This document shows, piece by piece, positions 1-10,101 of a stretch of 21,012 bases of DNA. The stretch lies in contig QIHJ01000444.1 of the NCBI GenBank assembly GCA_003229065.1, positions 1 to 21,012 on the forward strand, read 5' to 3'. This DNA is from Candidatus Dadabacteria bacterium. Lineage in GTDB: Bacteria; Desulfobacterota_D; UBA1144; Nemesobacterales; UBA2774. The position numbers were made by a program, and so were the translations under genes. Every line of letters starts with the position of its first letter. Positions within the stretch are counted from its first letter, which is position 1. Below the pieces are notes generated by a model, which had not been told where the DNA came from, ran no database searches, and saw nothing but the letters and a program-made list of their open reading frames with translations.

Positions 1-145
1 GGGGAATGCCTCCCCCGGGCTCCATGACGAACCGCCTCATTGCGAAGTTAGGCCCCTCGCCAGGTCCGATCAGGACTTGTGTGTGCGTGAGCCTTCCCGC
101 TTCAACTTTTTTCGAGCTGATATCGCTTATGTTTTTTACAGGTAT
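1..145 (-). CDS. Cupin-domain protein, N-terminal part (runs off the left edge)
   Basis: A reading frame directly downstream of gyrB encodes a peptide with the pattern of small single-domain cupins: VKNISDI near the start, then VLIGPGEGPNFAMRRF and MEPGGGIP, where the metal-binding His motif would follow beyond the edge. Small cupins of this kind bind a metal in a beta-barrel; the substrate cannot be told. The start is unclear. An in-frame TAA lies just upstream, and between it and the conserved part there is no ATG, GTG or TTG: only ATA (145-143) and later CTG and ATG codons deep in the conserved region. The coordinate given takes the ATA as the outer limit. A sequencing error, a rare start codon or a decayed gene are all possible. 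It follows gyrB by 12 bases or more on the same strand and could be co-transcribed. Confidence 0.55.
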   Translation of the reverse strand, partial: MPVKNISDISSKKVEAGRLTHTQVLIGPGEGPNFAMRRFVMEPGGGIP

Positions 146-157
146 TGAAGCTTAAGG

Positions 158-2632
<2,475 letters not shown>

Positions 2633-2674
2633 CTACCTCCGTGCAAATACTGGGCGGGAAACTAATGGACTGAT

Positions 2675-2703
2675 ATTATACCACGCAGGAGATAAAAAGT
2701 AAA
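2675..2703 (-). promoter_or_regulatory. Probable gyrB promoter (extended -10)
   Basis: Reading the minus strand, TTTACT (2703-2698) and TATAAT (2680-2675) are 17 bases apart, and TGG precedes the -10, giving a perfect extended -10 (TGnTATAAT). Transcription would start near 2668, leaving a leader of about 40 bases that contains the GGAGGT of gyrB. Sigma70-type recognition is inferred from the sequence alone. Confidence 0.6.
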
Positions 2704-2812
2704 ATAAAATCAGGGGGTTTGATCACATTTGAGCCGCAAAAACTAAAGCCGAAAAAGCTCATAAATTAGAGGGTGTTACAACGAAAAGGAAGAAGCCGCT
2801 CAGCACCCTGTC

Positions 2813-3367
2813 TTAAACCTTGGGAGTCGTTATTCCGGTCTGTTTCTGATACTTCCCTTTTTTATCGGCATAGGACACTTCACAAAGCTCGTCGGACTCG
2901 AAAAACAGCACCTGCGCTATGCCTTCGTTAGCATAAATTTTTGCCGGAAGCGGGGTGGTATTCGATATCTCTAAAGTCACAAAACCTTCCCACTCGGGCT
3001 CAAAGGGAGTTACGTTTACGATTATCCCGCACCTTGCGTATGTAGACTTGCCTACGCACAGAGTTATCGTGCTGCGGGGAATCCTGAAATACTCAACCGT
3101 GCGGGCCAGTGCAAAAGAGTTAGGCGGGATTATGCATACGTCTGACTTAATATCCACAAAAGACTTTTCGTCAAAACCCTTTGGGTCGACGACAGAATTA
3201 TGAACGTTAGTAAAAACCTTAAACTCATCGCTAACCCTGATGTCGTAACCGTATGCCGAGAGGCCATAGGAGATCGATCCGTCTCTTACCTGCCCATCGA
3301 CAAAAGGCTCTATCATCTTATGCTCTTTTGCCATCTTTCTTATCCAGTGGTCGGGTCTTACTGACAT
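2813..3367 (-). CDS. dcd: dCTP deaminase
   Basis: Deaminates dCTP to dUTP, which dUTPase then converts to dUMP for thymidylate synthesis. The 184 aa match the usual length of the single-domain trimeric family (E. coli 193 aa). The nucleotide-binding and catalytic core is intact: GKSTYARCG (Ser108, Arg112), [19 protein letters not shown] with the catalytic Glu at 133, and the C-terminal lid [10 protein letters not shown]. The sequence [13 protein letters not shown] near residue 33 is also typical. The ATG start has AAGGAG 9 bases upstream. The gene follows pheS after 72 bases and precedes gyrB by 186 bases, so it probably ends the long minus-strand unit. A bifunctional deaminase/dUTPase is a related possibility that family alignment would settle. 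Confidence 0.96.
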   Translation of the reverse strand: MSVRPDHWIRKMAKEHKMIEPFVDGQVRDGSISYGLSAYGYDIRVSDEFKVFTNVHNSVVDPKGFDEKSFVDIKSDVCIIPPNSFALARTVEYFRIPRSTITLCVGKSTYARCGIIVNVTPFEPEWEGFVTLEISNTTPLPAKIYANEGIAQVLFFESDELCEVSYADKKGKYQKQTGITTPKV

Positions 3368-3389
3368 GTGTCCGTGCTCCTTTTGGTTC

Positions 3390-3422
3390 CTATGCTATGA
3401 AATCAGAGGCATAGTACCATAG
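3390..3422 (-). promoter_or_regulatory. Bulged hairpin in the pheS-dcd spacer
   Basis: Two CTATG copies in a row (3390-3399) face two CATAG copies (3410-3414 and 3418-3422) across a 10-base loop, giving a 10-pair stem with a 3-base bulge in the transcript. It lies just after pheS and ends about 10 bases before the Shine-Dalgarno of dcd. No run of U follows, so it does not look like a terminator. It may be an mRNA processing or stability element, or have no role. Confidence 0.4.
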
Positions 3423-3439
3423 ATCGTAATTTTTCACAA

Positions 3440-4459
3440 TCACATAAACTGCATCAAGAATCTGATATCGTTTTCGAAAAATAGCCTGATGTCATTAATA
3501 CCAAATTTAAGCATCGTAATCCGCTCGATTCCCATCCCGAATGCAAACCCGCTGTATTTATCGGGATCATAGCCTACGCTCTTATACACTTCGGGGTCTA
3601 CCATTCCGCACCCGAGTATCTCAAGCCACCCGGTTTCCTTGCACACCCTGCAGCCCTGCCCGCCGCAGATTACGCACTCTATATCGACCTCGGCGCTGGG
3701 CTCGGTAAATGGAAAGAATGAGGGCCTGAACCTGACTCCCAGATCATCACCGAACACGAGCCTCAGGAACTCTGTTATCACTCCCTTAAGGTCGCCGAAA
3801 GTAATATGCTCGTCCACAAGAAGCCCCTCTATCTGATGGAACATAGGCGTATGTGAAACGTCACTGTCGCAGCGGTAGACTCTCCCCGGGGCTATTATTT
3901 TAATGGGCGGCTCCTGTGTTTCCATGACGCGTATCTGTACAGGGGAGGTGTGGGTCCTTAGCACAATTTCTTGAGTTACGTAGAAGGTATCCTGCATATC
4001 CCGCGCCGGGTGGTTCCGGGGGATATTCAGCGCCTCAAAGTTATAATAATCGGTCTCGACCTCAGGGCCCTCCGCAACCTGAAAACCCATCCTCTGAAAT
4101 ATATCTATTATTTCCTCCATTACCTGTGTGAGTGGATGAAGAGCGCCGGATGCGGCACCTCTTCCGGGAAGCGTGACATCGATTTTTTCCTGTGAAAGGG
4201 CGCGTTTTTTCTTTTCTTCTCTCAGGTTTTCAAATTTAGTGTCGAATAAGCCCTCGATGAAAACCTTGGTCTCGTTTACGAGCTTACCTATTTTAGGGCG
4301 CTCACTGTCCGAGACGTCCTTCATAGCTTTTAGTATTTCAGTAAGTACACCCTTTCTTCCGACGTACTTTGCTTTAAGGTTCTGGAGTGAGGCTTCGTCC
4401 TCTACACCCCCGATTTCAGATTCTACTTCTTGTCTTAGTGCCTGAAGTTTTTCTTCCAT
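3440..4459 (-). CDS. pheS: Phenylalanyl-tRNA synthetase alpha subunit
   Basis: Catalytic alpha subunit of the (alpha-beta)2 enzyme that charges tRNA-Phe; acts in the cytoplasm with PheT. The N-terminal 90 residues are charged and helical, fitting the tRNA-binding coiled coil. Class II motif 2 is around [13 protein letters not shown] (168-180) with [18 protein letters not shown] (195-212), and motif 3 is [18 protein letters not shown] (304-321). [12 protein letters not shown] (262-273) is a four-cysteine knuckle found in many PheS proteins. The 339 aa length is normal. The ATG start is 2 bases after the stop of the DUF456 gene, so translation is probably coupled. pheT, which normally follows, is absent: dcd comes next. 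Confidence 0.97.
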   Translation of the reverse strand: MEEKLQALRQEVESEIGGVEDEASLQNLKAKYVGRKGVLTEILKAMKDVSDSERPKIGKLVNETKVFIEGLFDTKFENLREEKKKRALSQEKIDVTLPGRGAASGALHPLTQVMEEIIDIFQRMGFQVAEGPEVETDYYNFEALNIPRNHPARDMQDTFYVTQEIVLRTHTSPVQIRVMETQEPPIKIIAPGRVYRCDSDVSHTPMFHQIEGLLVDEHITFGDLKGVITEFLRLVFGDDLGVRFRPSFFPFTEPSAEVDIECVICGGQGCRVCKETGWLEILGCGMVDPEVYKSVGYDPDKYSGFAFGMGIERITMLKFGINDIRLFFENDIRFLMQFM

Positions 4460-4461
4460 TC

Positions 4462-4968
4462 CTAATCCCTCACAACCGAGACTACGGTAATTACTATCAT
4501 GGCCATACCTAAAGCGGCCTTTGAAACTGTGCCCCCCACCCTGCCCAGGAACGCTCCCCAGCCGGATTTCACGGCCCTGTCAACATTTTTCTGTATAAAT
4601 AAATCAACCAAAAACGCTCCTGCAAAAGCCCCCATAAAGGCTCCTATAACAGCACCTATCCCTAAAAAAAACGGAAGTCCCAAAACGGCGCCCGCTATAC
4701 CGAAAACTATAGAGCCCACAATTGCTTTATTACTCGATTTATATTTTTTGGCGCCGTATACGCCAAGCACAGACTCTATGAGCTCCCCTAGAAGCGCGAG
4801 CACTAAAAGCACTATTAATATAGTTACCGTAACGTCGTGAAAACCACCGTACCATGCGAGCATGGTTGAAGCGCCAAGGATTATAAAATTACCCGGAAGT
4901 CCGAATACGTGGGATATTAAGCCGAAAAAAGACACTAGTAAGAATAAAACAAATATAACATAATCCAT
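4462..4968 (-). CDS. DUF456 family membrane protein
   Basis: A 168-residue, very hydrophobic protein of unknown function. Hydrophobic stretches at about 3-20, 25-41, 46-70, 82-120 (probably two helices) and 147-166 suggest five to six membrane helices. [11 protein letters not shown] near residue 23, the acidic GELIES (61-66) and the long Gly/Ala-rich segment at 88-120, which recalls glycine-zipper packing, fit the DUF456 family, known across bacteria without an assigned role. It lies between secF (40 bases upstream) and pheS (2 bases downstream) in the same unit. That location does not show a role in secretion. The ATG is the only plausible start; its Shine-Dalgarno is weak. Confidence 0.8.
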   Translation of the reverse strand: MDYVIFVLFLLVSFFGLISHVFGLPGNFIILGASTMLAWYGGFHDVTVTILIVLLVLALLGELIESVLGVYGAKKYKSSNKAIVGSIVFGIAGAVLGLPFFLGIGAVIGAFMGAFAGAFLVDLFIQKNVDRAVKSGWGAFLGRVGGTVSKAALGMAMIVITVVSVVRD

Positions 4969-5008
4969 GACTTGATTACGGGCATAGAGGGACTCACCTA
5001 AAGACTTC

Positions 5009-5926
5009 TCAAGTGACCGAGTCCTTTCTATTTCTCCAGAAGATTACAAATGGGCTAGCAACGAAAACGGACGAGTAAGTACCCACGATAGCACCCACAA
5101 TCAGTGTGAAGGTAAAATCATGTATAACCGAGCCTCCCAGTATGAAAAGCGGTATAAGCACTAAAAATACCGTAATACTCGTAAGAATCGTTCTTGAGAG
5201 AGTCTGATTGAGACCTTCGTTGACGACTTCCCTGAAGCTTGTTTTCCCGCTCTTTTTGAGATTCTCCCTTATCCTGTCAAATATAACTATCGTGTCGTTC
5301 ACCGAATAACCTATCACAGTGAGAAGCGCCGCCACAATGGCGAGCGAAAACTCTTTATCCATAATGGATATAGCTCCGAGAGTGATAATGGTATCGTGGA
5401 CGAGGGCTATAACGGCGCCCATGGCAAAACTGAATTCAAAACGGATCATAACATAAATTAATATTCCTACACAACCGAGAAGTATAGATATTATTGCTTT
5501 TGTTATAAGCTCTGAGCCGACTCTGGGCCCTATGTAGTCGACCCTGAGTATCGAGCCGCCCTTAAATTCGGGATTATCCTTTATAATCCCTTCGAGCTCA
5601 TTCTGAAACCCCTGTATCTGATCAAATTTAATAAGCTCAGGAGAGAAGCGGATTAGATATTCGTTATCACCTGTTAGGCCTAAGCGCTGAACAGCCTCAG
5701 GAGCGTAGCCTGTAGATTCAAGAATCTTCTTTACCTGGCTTAACTCCAGGTCCTTTTGTAGCTTTATATGTATTTCGGTGCCGCCCGTAAACTCAACTCC
5801 CCAATCGGGGCCTTTATGGTAGATAAGAGATACGATGGCTATTACGATGAGAGCGATTGACAGAAAGCTTGCCCTCTTCATCATACCCAGAAAGTCGATG
5901 CGGGTGCCGGGTTTAATTAATTCCAA
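5009..5926 (-). CDS. secF: Protein translocase subunit SecF
   Basis: Inner-membrane partner of SecD. The SecDF complex uses the proton gradient to help pull preproteins through SecYEG. The order of parts is typical: helix 1 (about 19-36), GVEFTGG (43-49) at the start of the periplasmic domain, then five helices from residue 142 on. The conserved charged motif VIGYSVNDTIVIFDRIRE (204-221) carries Asp211 and Asp217. The 305 aa length is normal. The start is TTG, supported by GGAGG 10 bases upstream. The gene starts 25 bases after secD. Confidence 0.97.
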   Translation of the reverse strand: MELIKPGTRIDFLGMMKRASFLSIALIVIAIVSLIYHKGPDWGVEFTGGTEIHIKLQKDLELSQVKKILESTGYAPEAVQRLGLTGDNEYLIRFSPELIKFDQIQGFQNELEGIIKDNPEFKGGSILRVDYIGPRVGSELITKAIISILLGCVGILIYVMIRFEFSFAMGAVIALVHDTIITLGAISIMDKEFSLAIVAALLTVIGYSVNDTIVIFDRIRENLKKSGKTSFREVVNEGLNQTLSRTILTSITVFLVLIPLFILGGSVIHDFTFTLIVGAIVGTYSSVFVASPFVIFWRNRKDSVT

Positions 5927-5951
5927 GTTATTAAAACCTCCTCAAATTCTC

Positions 5952-7550
5952 CTAAATGCTAACGGCCTGGACCTTCTTTTCCTGATAAATATAGGTCGTG
6001 ATTACACGCGCAACTACAACGTTACTGAATATGGTCGAGATAATACCTATAGAGAGAGTAGCCGCGAAACCCTTAATCGGTCCCGTGCCGAACCAAAATA
6101 GAATGAGAGCTGTGATAAGGGTGGTTATATTCGCATCGAGCACTGTCCATAAGGACCTGCTGTAGCCCGCATCTATTGCCGCAAGCGGAGATTTACCCAC
6201 CCTGAGCTCTTCTTTTATTCTTTCAAAAATTATGACGTTGCCGTCAACGGCCATACCCAGAGTAAGCACGAGTCCCGCTATACCGGGCAGGGTGAGCGTA
6301 ACGCCGAAGGCCGAGAGAAAACCCATAATAAAGAACATATTCAGTAAAAGGGCAATATCTGCCACGACCCCCTGGAGCCTGTAGAAAATTATCATAAATA
6401 CAAGTACTAGTATGCCGCCCACAATCATGGAAAGCTTTCCCTTATCTATCGAGTCCTTTCCGAGTGAGGGCCCGACGGTCCTTTCCTGCTCGATCGTGAC
6501 AGGCACGGGTAGTGCGCCCGAGCGGAGCACGAGGGCAAGGTCTTTTGCCTCATCAGTAGTGTAATCCCCTGTAATTCTGCCCTGTGAAGTTATTCGCTCC
6601 TGTATAACCGGGGCGGATTTAATTACCTCATCAAGAACTATAGCAAGCCTCTCTTCGATATTCTCTTCAGTGAGTACGCCGAATTTGCTTGCACCCTCAC
6701 CTTTAAAATTAAAGCTCACGGCGGGTCTGCCGAGCTCATCGAAAATGAGCCTCGCGTCCGCGAGTGATTCTCCTGTGACGGAGGCGTCTGCTTCGGTAAT
6801 GAAAAATAGCTCGTTTTCAGCTCCGGTATTCCCTGTATGCAGGGCGAGGCCTTGTTCCTCAAGCTCCTCAGGGGTAGTAACCCCGTACTTTGCAAGAAGA
6901 ACTTCTTGTGTCGGTCCGGAGTCCTTGACAATCTTGAACTGCAGCACAGCCGAGCGTTTGATGATATCTATTATCCTCTGTCTGTCCTTTTCAGAGGCCC
7001 CGGGAACCTGTATAAGAATCCTGTCGGCTCCGGCTTTTTGAATAGACGGCTCCACCAGTCCTAGCTCCTGGAGGCGGTTTTCTATCACCTGCTTTACCTG
7101 GTCAATGGCATTTTTTTGTACCTCCGATAAATACCCTTGCCGGAGTGTAAAACTAAGTGATAAGTCTTTTTCTTTTATATCAGACATTGTGCTGAAGTTT
7201 GTATCTGCGACTGTTTTTGCTTCATCGAGGTCGGATTTTGAGAAGAACTGAAGAGTCAAAGTGTTGCCTGATTTATCAGAGCCTTTTATGAGAACCTTAT
7301 CGTCCTTAAGCTCCGTGTTCATAAAGTCCTTGATACTGCCAAGCTCGTTCTCAACTGCTTTTTCAGAATCTACTCCGAGCAGAAGAAATATGCCGCCCCT
7401 TAAGTCAAGCCCCAGCCTGATCCCTCTGTCGGGGAAGAGTCTTCCCCACCACCCGGGCAATGAATCACCCAATAACGTGGGAGTGAGTAGTATCAGAGAC
7501 AGAACAAACACTACAATGATTGTAAATATCCAAGCTCGTGAAGCTCTCAT
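5952..7550 (-). CDS. secD: Protein translocase subunit SecD
   Basis: Works with SecF in proton-driven protein export. Helix 1 (about 8-27) is followed by GLDLRGG (47-53), the P1 periplasmic domain (about 60-350) ending in LRSGALPVPV (342-351), and five C-terminal helices. The RND-like charged motif LGMAVDGNVIIFERIKEELR (431-450) contains the Asp needed for proton coupling in characterised SecD. The 532 aa fit the shorter SecD class (E. coli 615). An in-frame TAG two codons upstream rules out a longer start; the nearest GGAGG is 13 bases away, rather far. It follows yajC after 20 bases. Confidence 0.97.
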   Translation of the reverse strand: MRASRAWIFTIIVVFVLSLILLTPTLLGDSLPGWWGRLFPDRGIRLGLDLRGGIFLLLGVDSEKAVENELGSIKDFMNTELKDDKVLIKGSDKSGNTLTLQFFSKSDLDEAKTVADTNFSTMSDIKEKDLSLSFTLRQGYLSEVQKNAIDQVKQVIENRLQELGLVEPSIQKAGADRILIQVPGASEKDRQRIIDIIKRSAVLQFKIVKDSGPTQEVLLAKYGVTTPEELEEQGLALHTGNTGAENELFFITEADASVTGESLADARLIFDELGRPAVSFNFKGEGASKFGVLTEENIEERLAIVLDEVIKSAPVIQERITSQGRITGDYTTDEAKDLALVLRSGALPVPVTIEQERTVGPSLGKDSIDKGKLSMIVGGILVLVFMIIFYRLQGVVADIALLLNMFFIMGFLSAFGVTLTLPGIAGLVLTLGMAVDGNVIIFERIKEELRVGKSPLAAIDAGYSRSLWTVLDANITTLITALILFWFGTGPIKGFAATLSIGIISTIFSNVVVARVITTYIYQEKKVQAVSI

Positions 7551-7570
7551 ATTCTAGATTATTCCTCCTG

Positions 7571-7939
7571 TTACTTCTCTACTTCTTTCTGAGTGGGCTG
7601 GATGCCTGATACGGCCGAGCGGCTTATGCGGATACTCACCCCTTTTGAGATTTCAAGCGTAATTATTTCATCTTCAGATATGTTCAAGATTTTTCCGTAA
7701 ATCCCCCCCGAGGTGACTACGTCATCCCCCCTTTTAAGGGTGCCCAGCATCTCCTTTCGTTTTTTAGTCTGCTTTTGCTGAGGTCTGAGAATCAGGAAAT
7801 AAAACAGAACGAATATAAGGACGAACGGCAAAAACGTTAAGGGAGAGCTGCCTCCGCCTTCTCCTCCCGGCGCGCCGGGCATTCCGGGACAAGCAGTTAG
7901 AAATAAAGCTGTAGTTAATAGAATGCTAAAAAGTTTCAA
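7571..7939 (-). CDS. yajC: Sec translocase accessory protein YajC, with a lipobox
   Basis: YajC associates with SecDF and is usually encoded beside it. The core is clear: one helix (about 35-51), LRPQQKQ (51-57), then a small soluble domain with GDDVVTSGGIYGKI (71-84). Three in-frame starts exist: GTG at 7969, ATG at 7957 and TTG at 7939. TTG is chosen because GGAGGT lies 10 bases before it and because it leaves a clean signal, MKLFSILLTTALFLTAC, whose LTAC is a lipobox with Cys17. Most YajC proteins have a single anchor and no lipid; here a Gly/Pro-rich linker (18-32) separates the putative lipid anchor from the helix. The first 14 bases overlap the end of tgt, which suggests coupled translation. 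If the ATG is used the protein gains six residues. Confidence 0.9.
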   Translation of the reverse strand: MKLFSILLTTALFLTACPGMPGAPGGEGGGSSPLTFLPFVLIFVLFYFLILRPQQKQTKKRKEMLGTLKRGDDVVTSGGIYGKILNISEDEIITLEISKGVSIRISRSAVSGIQPTQKEVEK

Positions 7940-9050
7940 TTTTTTCGTGACCTCCATGGGATTGTACACTACTTATTAGATTTGAAAACTCTTCCTGAGC
8001 TATGGCTCTTCTAATGTTCCGCATCAACTCTGCGTAGAAGCTTAAATTATGAAGAGTGAGCAAGCGTAAAACCAGTATCTCCTTGGCTATAAAAAGATGT
8101 CTGAGATAAGATCTTGAATATGTCTTGCATGTATAGCAACAGCATGACTCATCAATGGGTCTTTTATCCTCAGTGTACCGGGCATTTTTTATAACCAGTT
8201 TTCCCCGACTTGTAAAGAGGGTGCCGTTACGGGCATTGCGGGTTGGAATAACACAATCGAAAAGATCAACGCCGCAGGACACCGCAGTCACAATATCTTC
8301 GGGGTTACCGAGTCCCATAAGATAGCGGGGTTTGTCCCGGGGCAGAAACGATAATGTATGCTCTGTAATATCATAAGTCGCACCGGGGTCTTCACCTATA
8401 CCGAGACCGCCGAGAGCATATCCGTCAAAGCCAATTTCCGCAAGCTCCCCGGCGGATCTTTCTCTGAGCTCTGGGTAAACACCGCCCTGTACGATTCCAA
8501 AGAGCGCTCTATCCTGCTTGGACCGTGCGTTCTTGCATAATTTTGCCCAGCTTGTAGTCAGGCCGACCGAGTCTTTAATATACTCCTCAGTCGAAGGATA
8601 TGGGGGGCACTCGTCAAGGCACATCATTATGTCCGAGCCAAGAGACTCCTGTATCTCAATTGCAAGCGCAGGCGTTAAGAAGTGCTCCGTTCCGTCTAAA
8701 TGAGATTGAAATATTATTCCGCCCTCTTTAATCTTTCTCGTCTTGGCCAGGCTGAGCACCTGAAACCCCCCGCTGTCGGTAGTGATGGGACGGTCCCAGT
8801 GCATAAAGCCGTGAAGCCCTCCTTGCTCCTCTACGGTTTTATGTCCGGGTCTCAGGAACATATGATACGCGTTAACAATTACCATCTGGAAGCCCATGTC
8901 GCAGACTTCCTCGGGGCTTAACCCCTTCACGACCGCTTGGGTCGCAACGGGCATAAATGCAGGCGTATCCACTATGCCGTGCGCCGTATGCATTTTTCCT
9001 AGTCTTGCACCTGTAGGGGTGTCATTTTTCTGGATTTCAAATTTGAACAT
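7926..9050 (-). CDS. tgt: tRNA-guanine transglycosylase
   Basis: Exchanges G34 for preQ1 in tRNAs with GUN anticodons, a step of queuosine synthesis. The TIM-barrel enzyme is complete at 374 aa. TDSGGFQ (91-97) carries Asp92, the proton donor; LFDCVIPTRNARNGTLFT (263-280) carries the nucleophile Asp265. The zinc site is Cys303, Cys305, Cys308 and His334. The C-terminus overlaps yajC by 14 bases. It is the first gene of the export unit. There is no Shine-Dalgarno before the ATG, and a perfect TATAAT sits 11 bases upstream, so the mRNA may be leaderless. queA, the usual partner, is not in the window. Confidence 0.97.
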   Translation of the reverse strand: MFKFEIQKNDTPTGARLGKMHTAHGIVDTPAFMPVATQAVVKGLSPEEVCDMGFQMVIVNAYHMFLRPGHKTVEEQGGLHGFMHWDRPITTDSGGFQVLSLAKTRKIKEGGIIFQSHLDGTEHFLTPALAIEIQESLGSDIMMCLDECPPYPSTEEYIKDSVGLTTSWAKLCKNARSKQDRALFGIVQGGVYPELRERSAGELAEIGFDGYALGGLGIGEDPGATYDITEHTLSFLPRDKPRYLMGLGNPEDIVTAVSCGVDLFDCVIPTRNARNGTLFTSRGKLVIKNARYTEDKRPIDESCCCYTCKTYSRSYLRHLFIAKEILVLRLLTLHNLSFYAELMRNIRRAIAQEEFSNLISSVQSHGGHEKIETF

Positions 9051-9061
9051 TGTCGGAATTT

Positions 9062-9067
9062 ATTATA
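9062..9067 (-). promoter_or_regulatory. Possible -10 box of tgt
   Basis: On the minus strand a perfect TATAAT lies 11 bases before the tgt ATG. No convincing -35 is found at 16-18 bases. If used, transcription would start about 5 bases before the ATG. Confidence 0.35.
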
Positions 9068-9153
9068 GGAATTAGACGGAGTAAAATTTATAAAAATGTA
9101 ATTTTATTCTGCTCTCGCGCATAAACCCGCTCACCTTGAGGCTCTCGAAGGGC

Positions 9154-9291
9154 CGCCTCTGTCCTCTGATTTTATTCCCGCCCTCCGGTCTGTCTTCTGA
9201 TTTTATTCCTGCGGGCATCGCTGTAAAACGCTCGCCTCTGTCCTCTGATTTTATTCCCGCCCCCCGATCGGGCTTCGCCCTCCGGTCTGTC
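9154..9291. repeat. Cluster of short direct repeats between dapB and tgt
   Basis: The segment 9154-9183 is repeated exactly at 9233-9262 (30 of 30 bases, 79 apart). Its core, starting TCTGTCCTCTGATTTTATTC, also occurs in a slightly changed copy at 9189-9211, so there are three cores (9158-9180, 9189-9211, 9237-9259). A second sequence, CCCTCCGGTCTGTC, occurs at 9181-9194 and 9278-9291. CCCGATCGGG (9263-9272) is a perfect palindrome and GGGCTTCGCCC (9270-9280) can form a hairpin. The GC-rich and T-rich mix differs from the neighbouring genes. It looks like a dispersed intergenic repeat family present several times at one site. A link with REP/RAYT-type elements is a guess. Confidence 0.75.
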
Positions 9292-9298
9292 CCCATAT

Positions 9299-10099
9299 CT
9301 ATAATTCAAGCACGTCCTTCATCGTATAGAGTCCGGAAGATTTGCCGTATATCCATCTCACTGCCCTGAGCACTCCTTTGGCAAAATTGTCACGGTTTGT
9401 AGCTCTGTGGGTAAGCTCTAAGCGCTCACCGTCTCCGAAGAACATGACGGTATGCTCACCTATCGTATCTCCTCCCCTAATCGATTGAACCCCTATTTCT
9501 TTACCACCTCTTTCCCCGATCCTGCCGTACCGCTCAAATCTGGCGGCGCTTTGAAAATCCCAGCCCAGCCCCTGTGCCGCAGCCTCGCCCAGCCTGAGCG
9601 CTGTGCCGCTCGGAGAGTCGGCCTTTAGCTTATGATGCGCCTCCACAACCTCAACATCATATTCATCACCCAGGATCGATGCGAGCTTCTTCGTGACTTC
9701 GAACATTACGTTCACCCCGATGCTCATATTGGGAGCGAATACGCAGGGGAAGTTGTCTGATAGCTTTACGAGCCTGAGTCTCTCGTCTTCGGTAAAACCC
9801 GTAGTACCTATAACCATTGATTTACCGCTAGCTTTTGCGAATTCGGCATTTTTAAGAGTAGCTGAGGGGGAAGTGAAGTCCACGATAACATCCGCATCTG
9901 CAGAAGCCTGGCTTAAGTCTGGTGATATTGTGACACCGATGTCCCCTTCGCCCGAGACTGTGCCCGCGTCACTGCCCATAGCCGGGTGGCCCGGAGCTTC
10001 GATTGCGCCTACTATTTTTATATCCTCAGCCTGATTGAGAAAATGCAGTATTCTGAGACCCATTCTGCCAGCTGCACCCGTAACCGCTACTTTAATCAT
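9299..10099 (-). CDS. dapB: 4-hydroxy-tetrahydrodipicolinate reductase
   Basis: Reduces the DapA product with NAD(P)H in the diaminopimelate/lysine pathway, feeding peptidoglycan and lysine. VAVTGAAGRMG (4-14) is the dinucleotide-binding loop; GTTGF (98-102) contacts the cofactor; EAHHKLKADSPSGTA (153-167) carries the catalytic His155 and Lys159 and the substrate-binding SGT. The 266 aa length is standard. The ATG is 2 bases after the stop of the lipoprotein gene, so the two are probably co-transcribed. dapA, lysA and other lysine genes are not adjacent. Confidence 0.97.
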   Translation of the reverse strand: MIKVAVTGAAGRMGLRILHFLNQAEDIKIVGAIEAPGHPAMGSDAGTVSGEGDIGVTISPDLSQASADADVIVDFTSPSATLKNAEFAKASGKSMVIGTTGFTEDERLRLVKLSDNFPCVFAPNMSIGVNVMFEVTKKLASILGDEYDVEVVEAHHKLKADSPSGTALRLGEAAAQGLGWDFQSAARFERYGRIGERGGKEIGVQSIRGGDTIGEHTVMFFGDGERLELTHRATNRDNFAKGVLRAVRWIYGKSSGLYTMKDVLEL

Positions 10100-10101
10100 A
10101 T

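Noticed and set aside
2755..2812. GGGTG / CACCC pairing after dcd as a terminator
   Set aside because: The loop is near 30 bases and the T-rich stretch downstream is interrupted; not convincing.
9072..9296. A 74-codon minus-strand open frame across the repeat cluster
   Set aside because: It consists mostly of translated repeats, has no ribosome site or family signature, and is better explained as non-coding repeat DNA.
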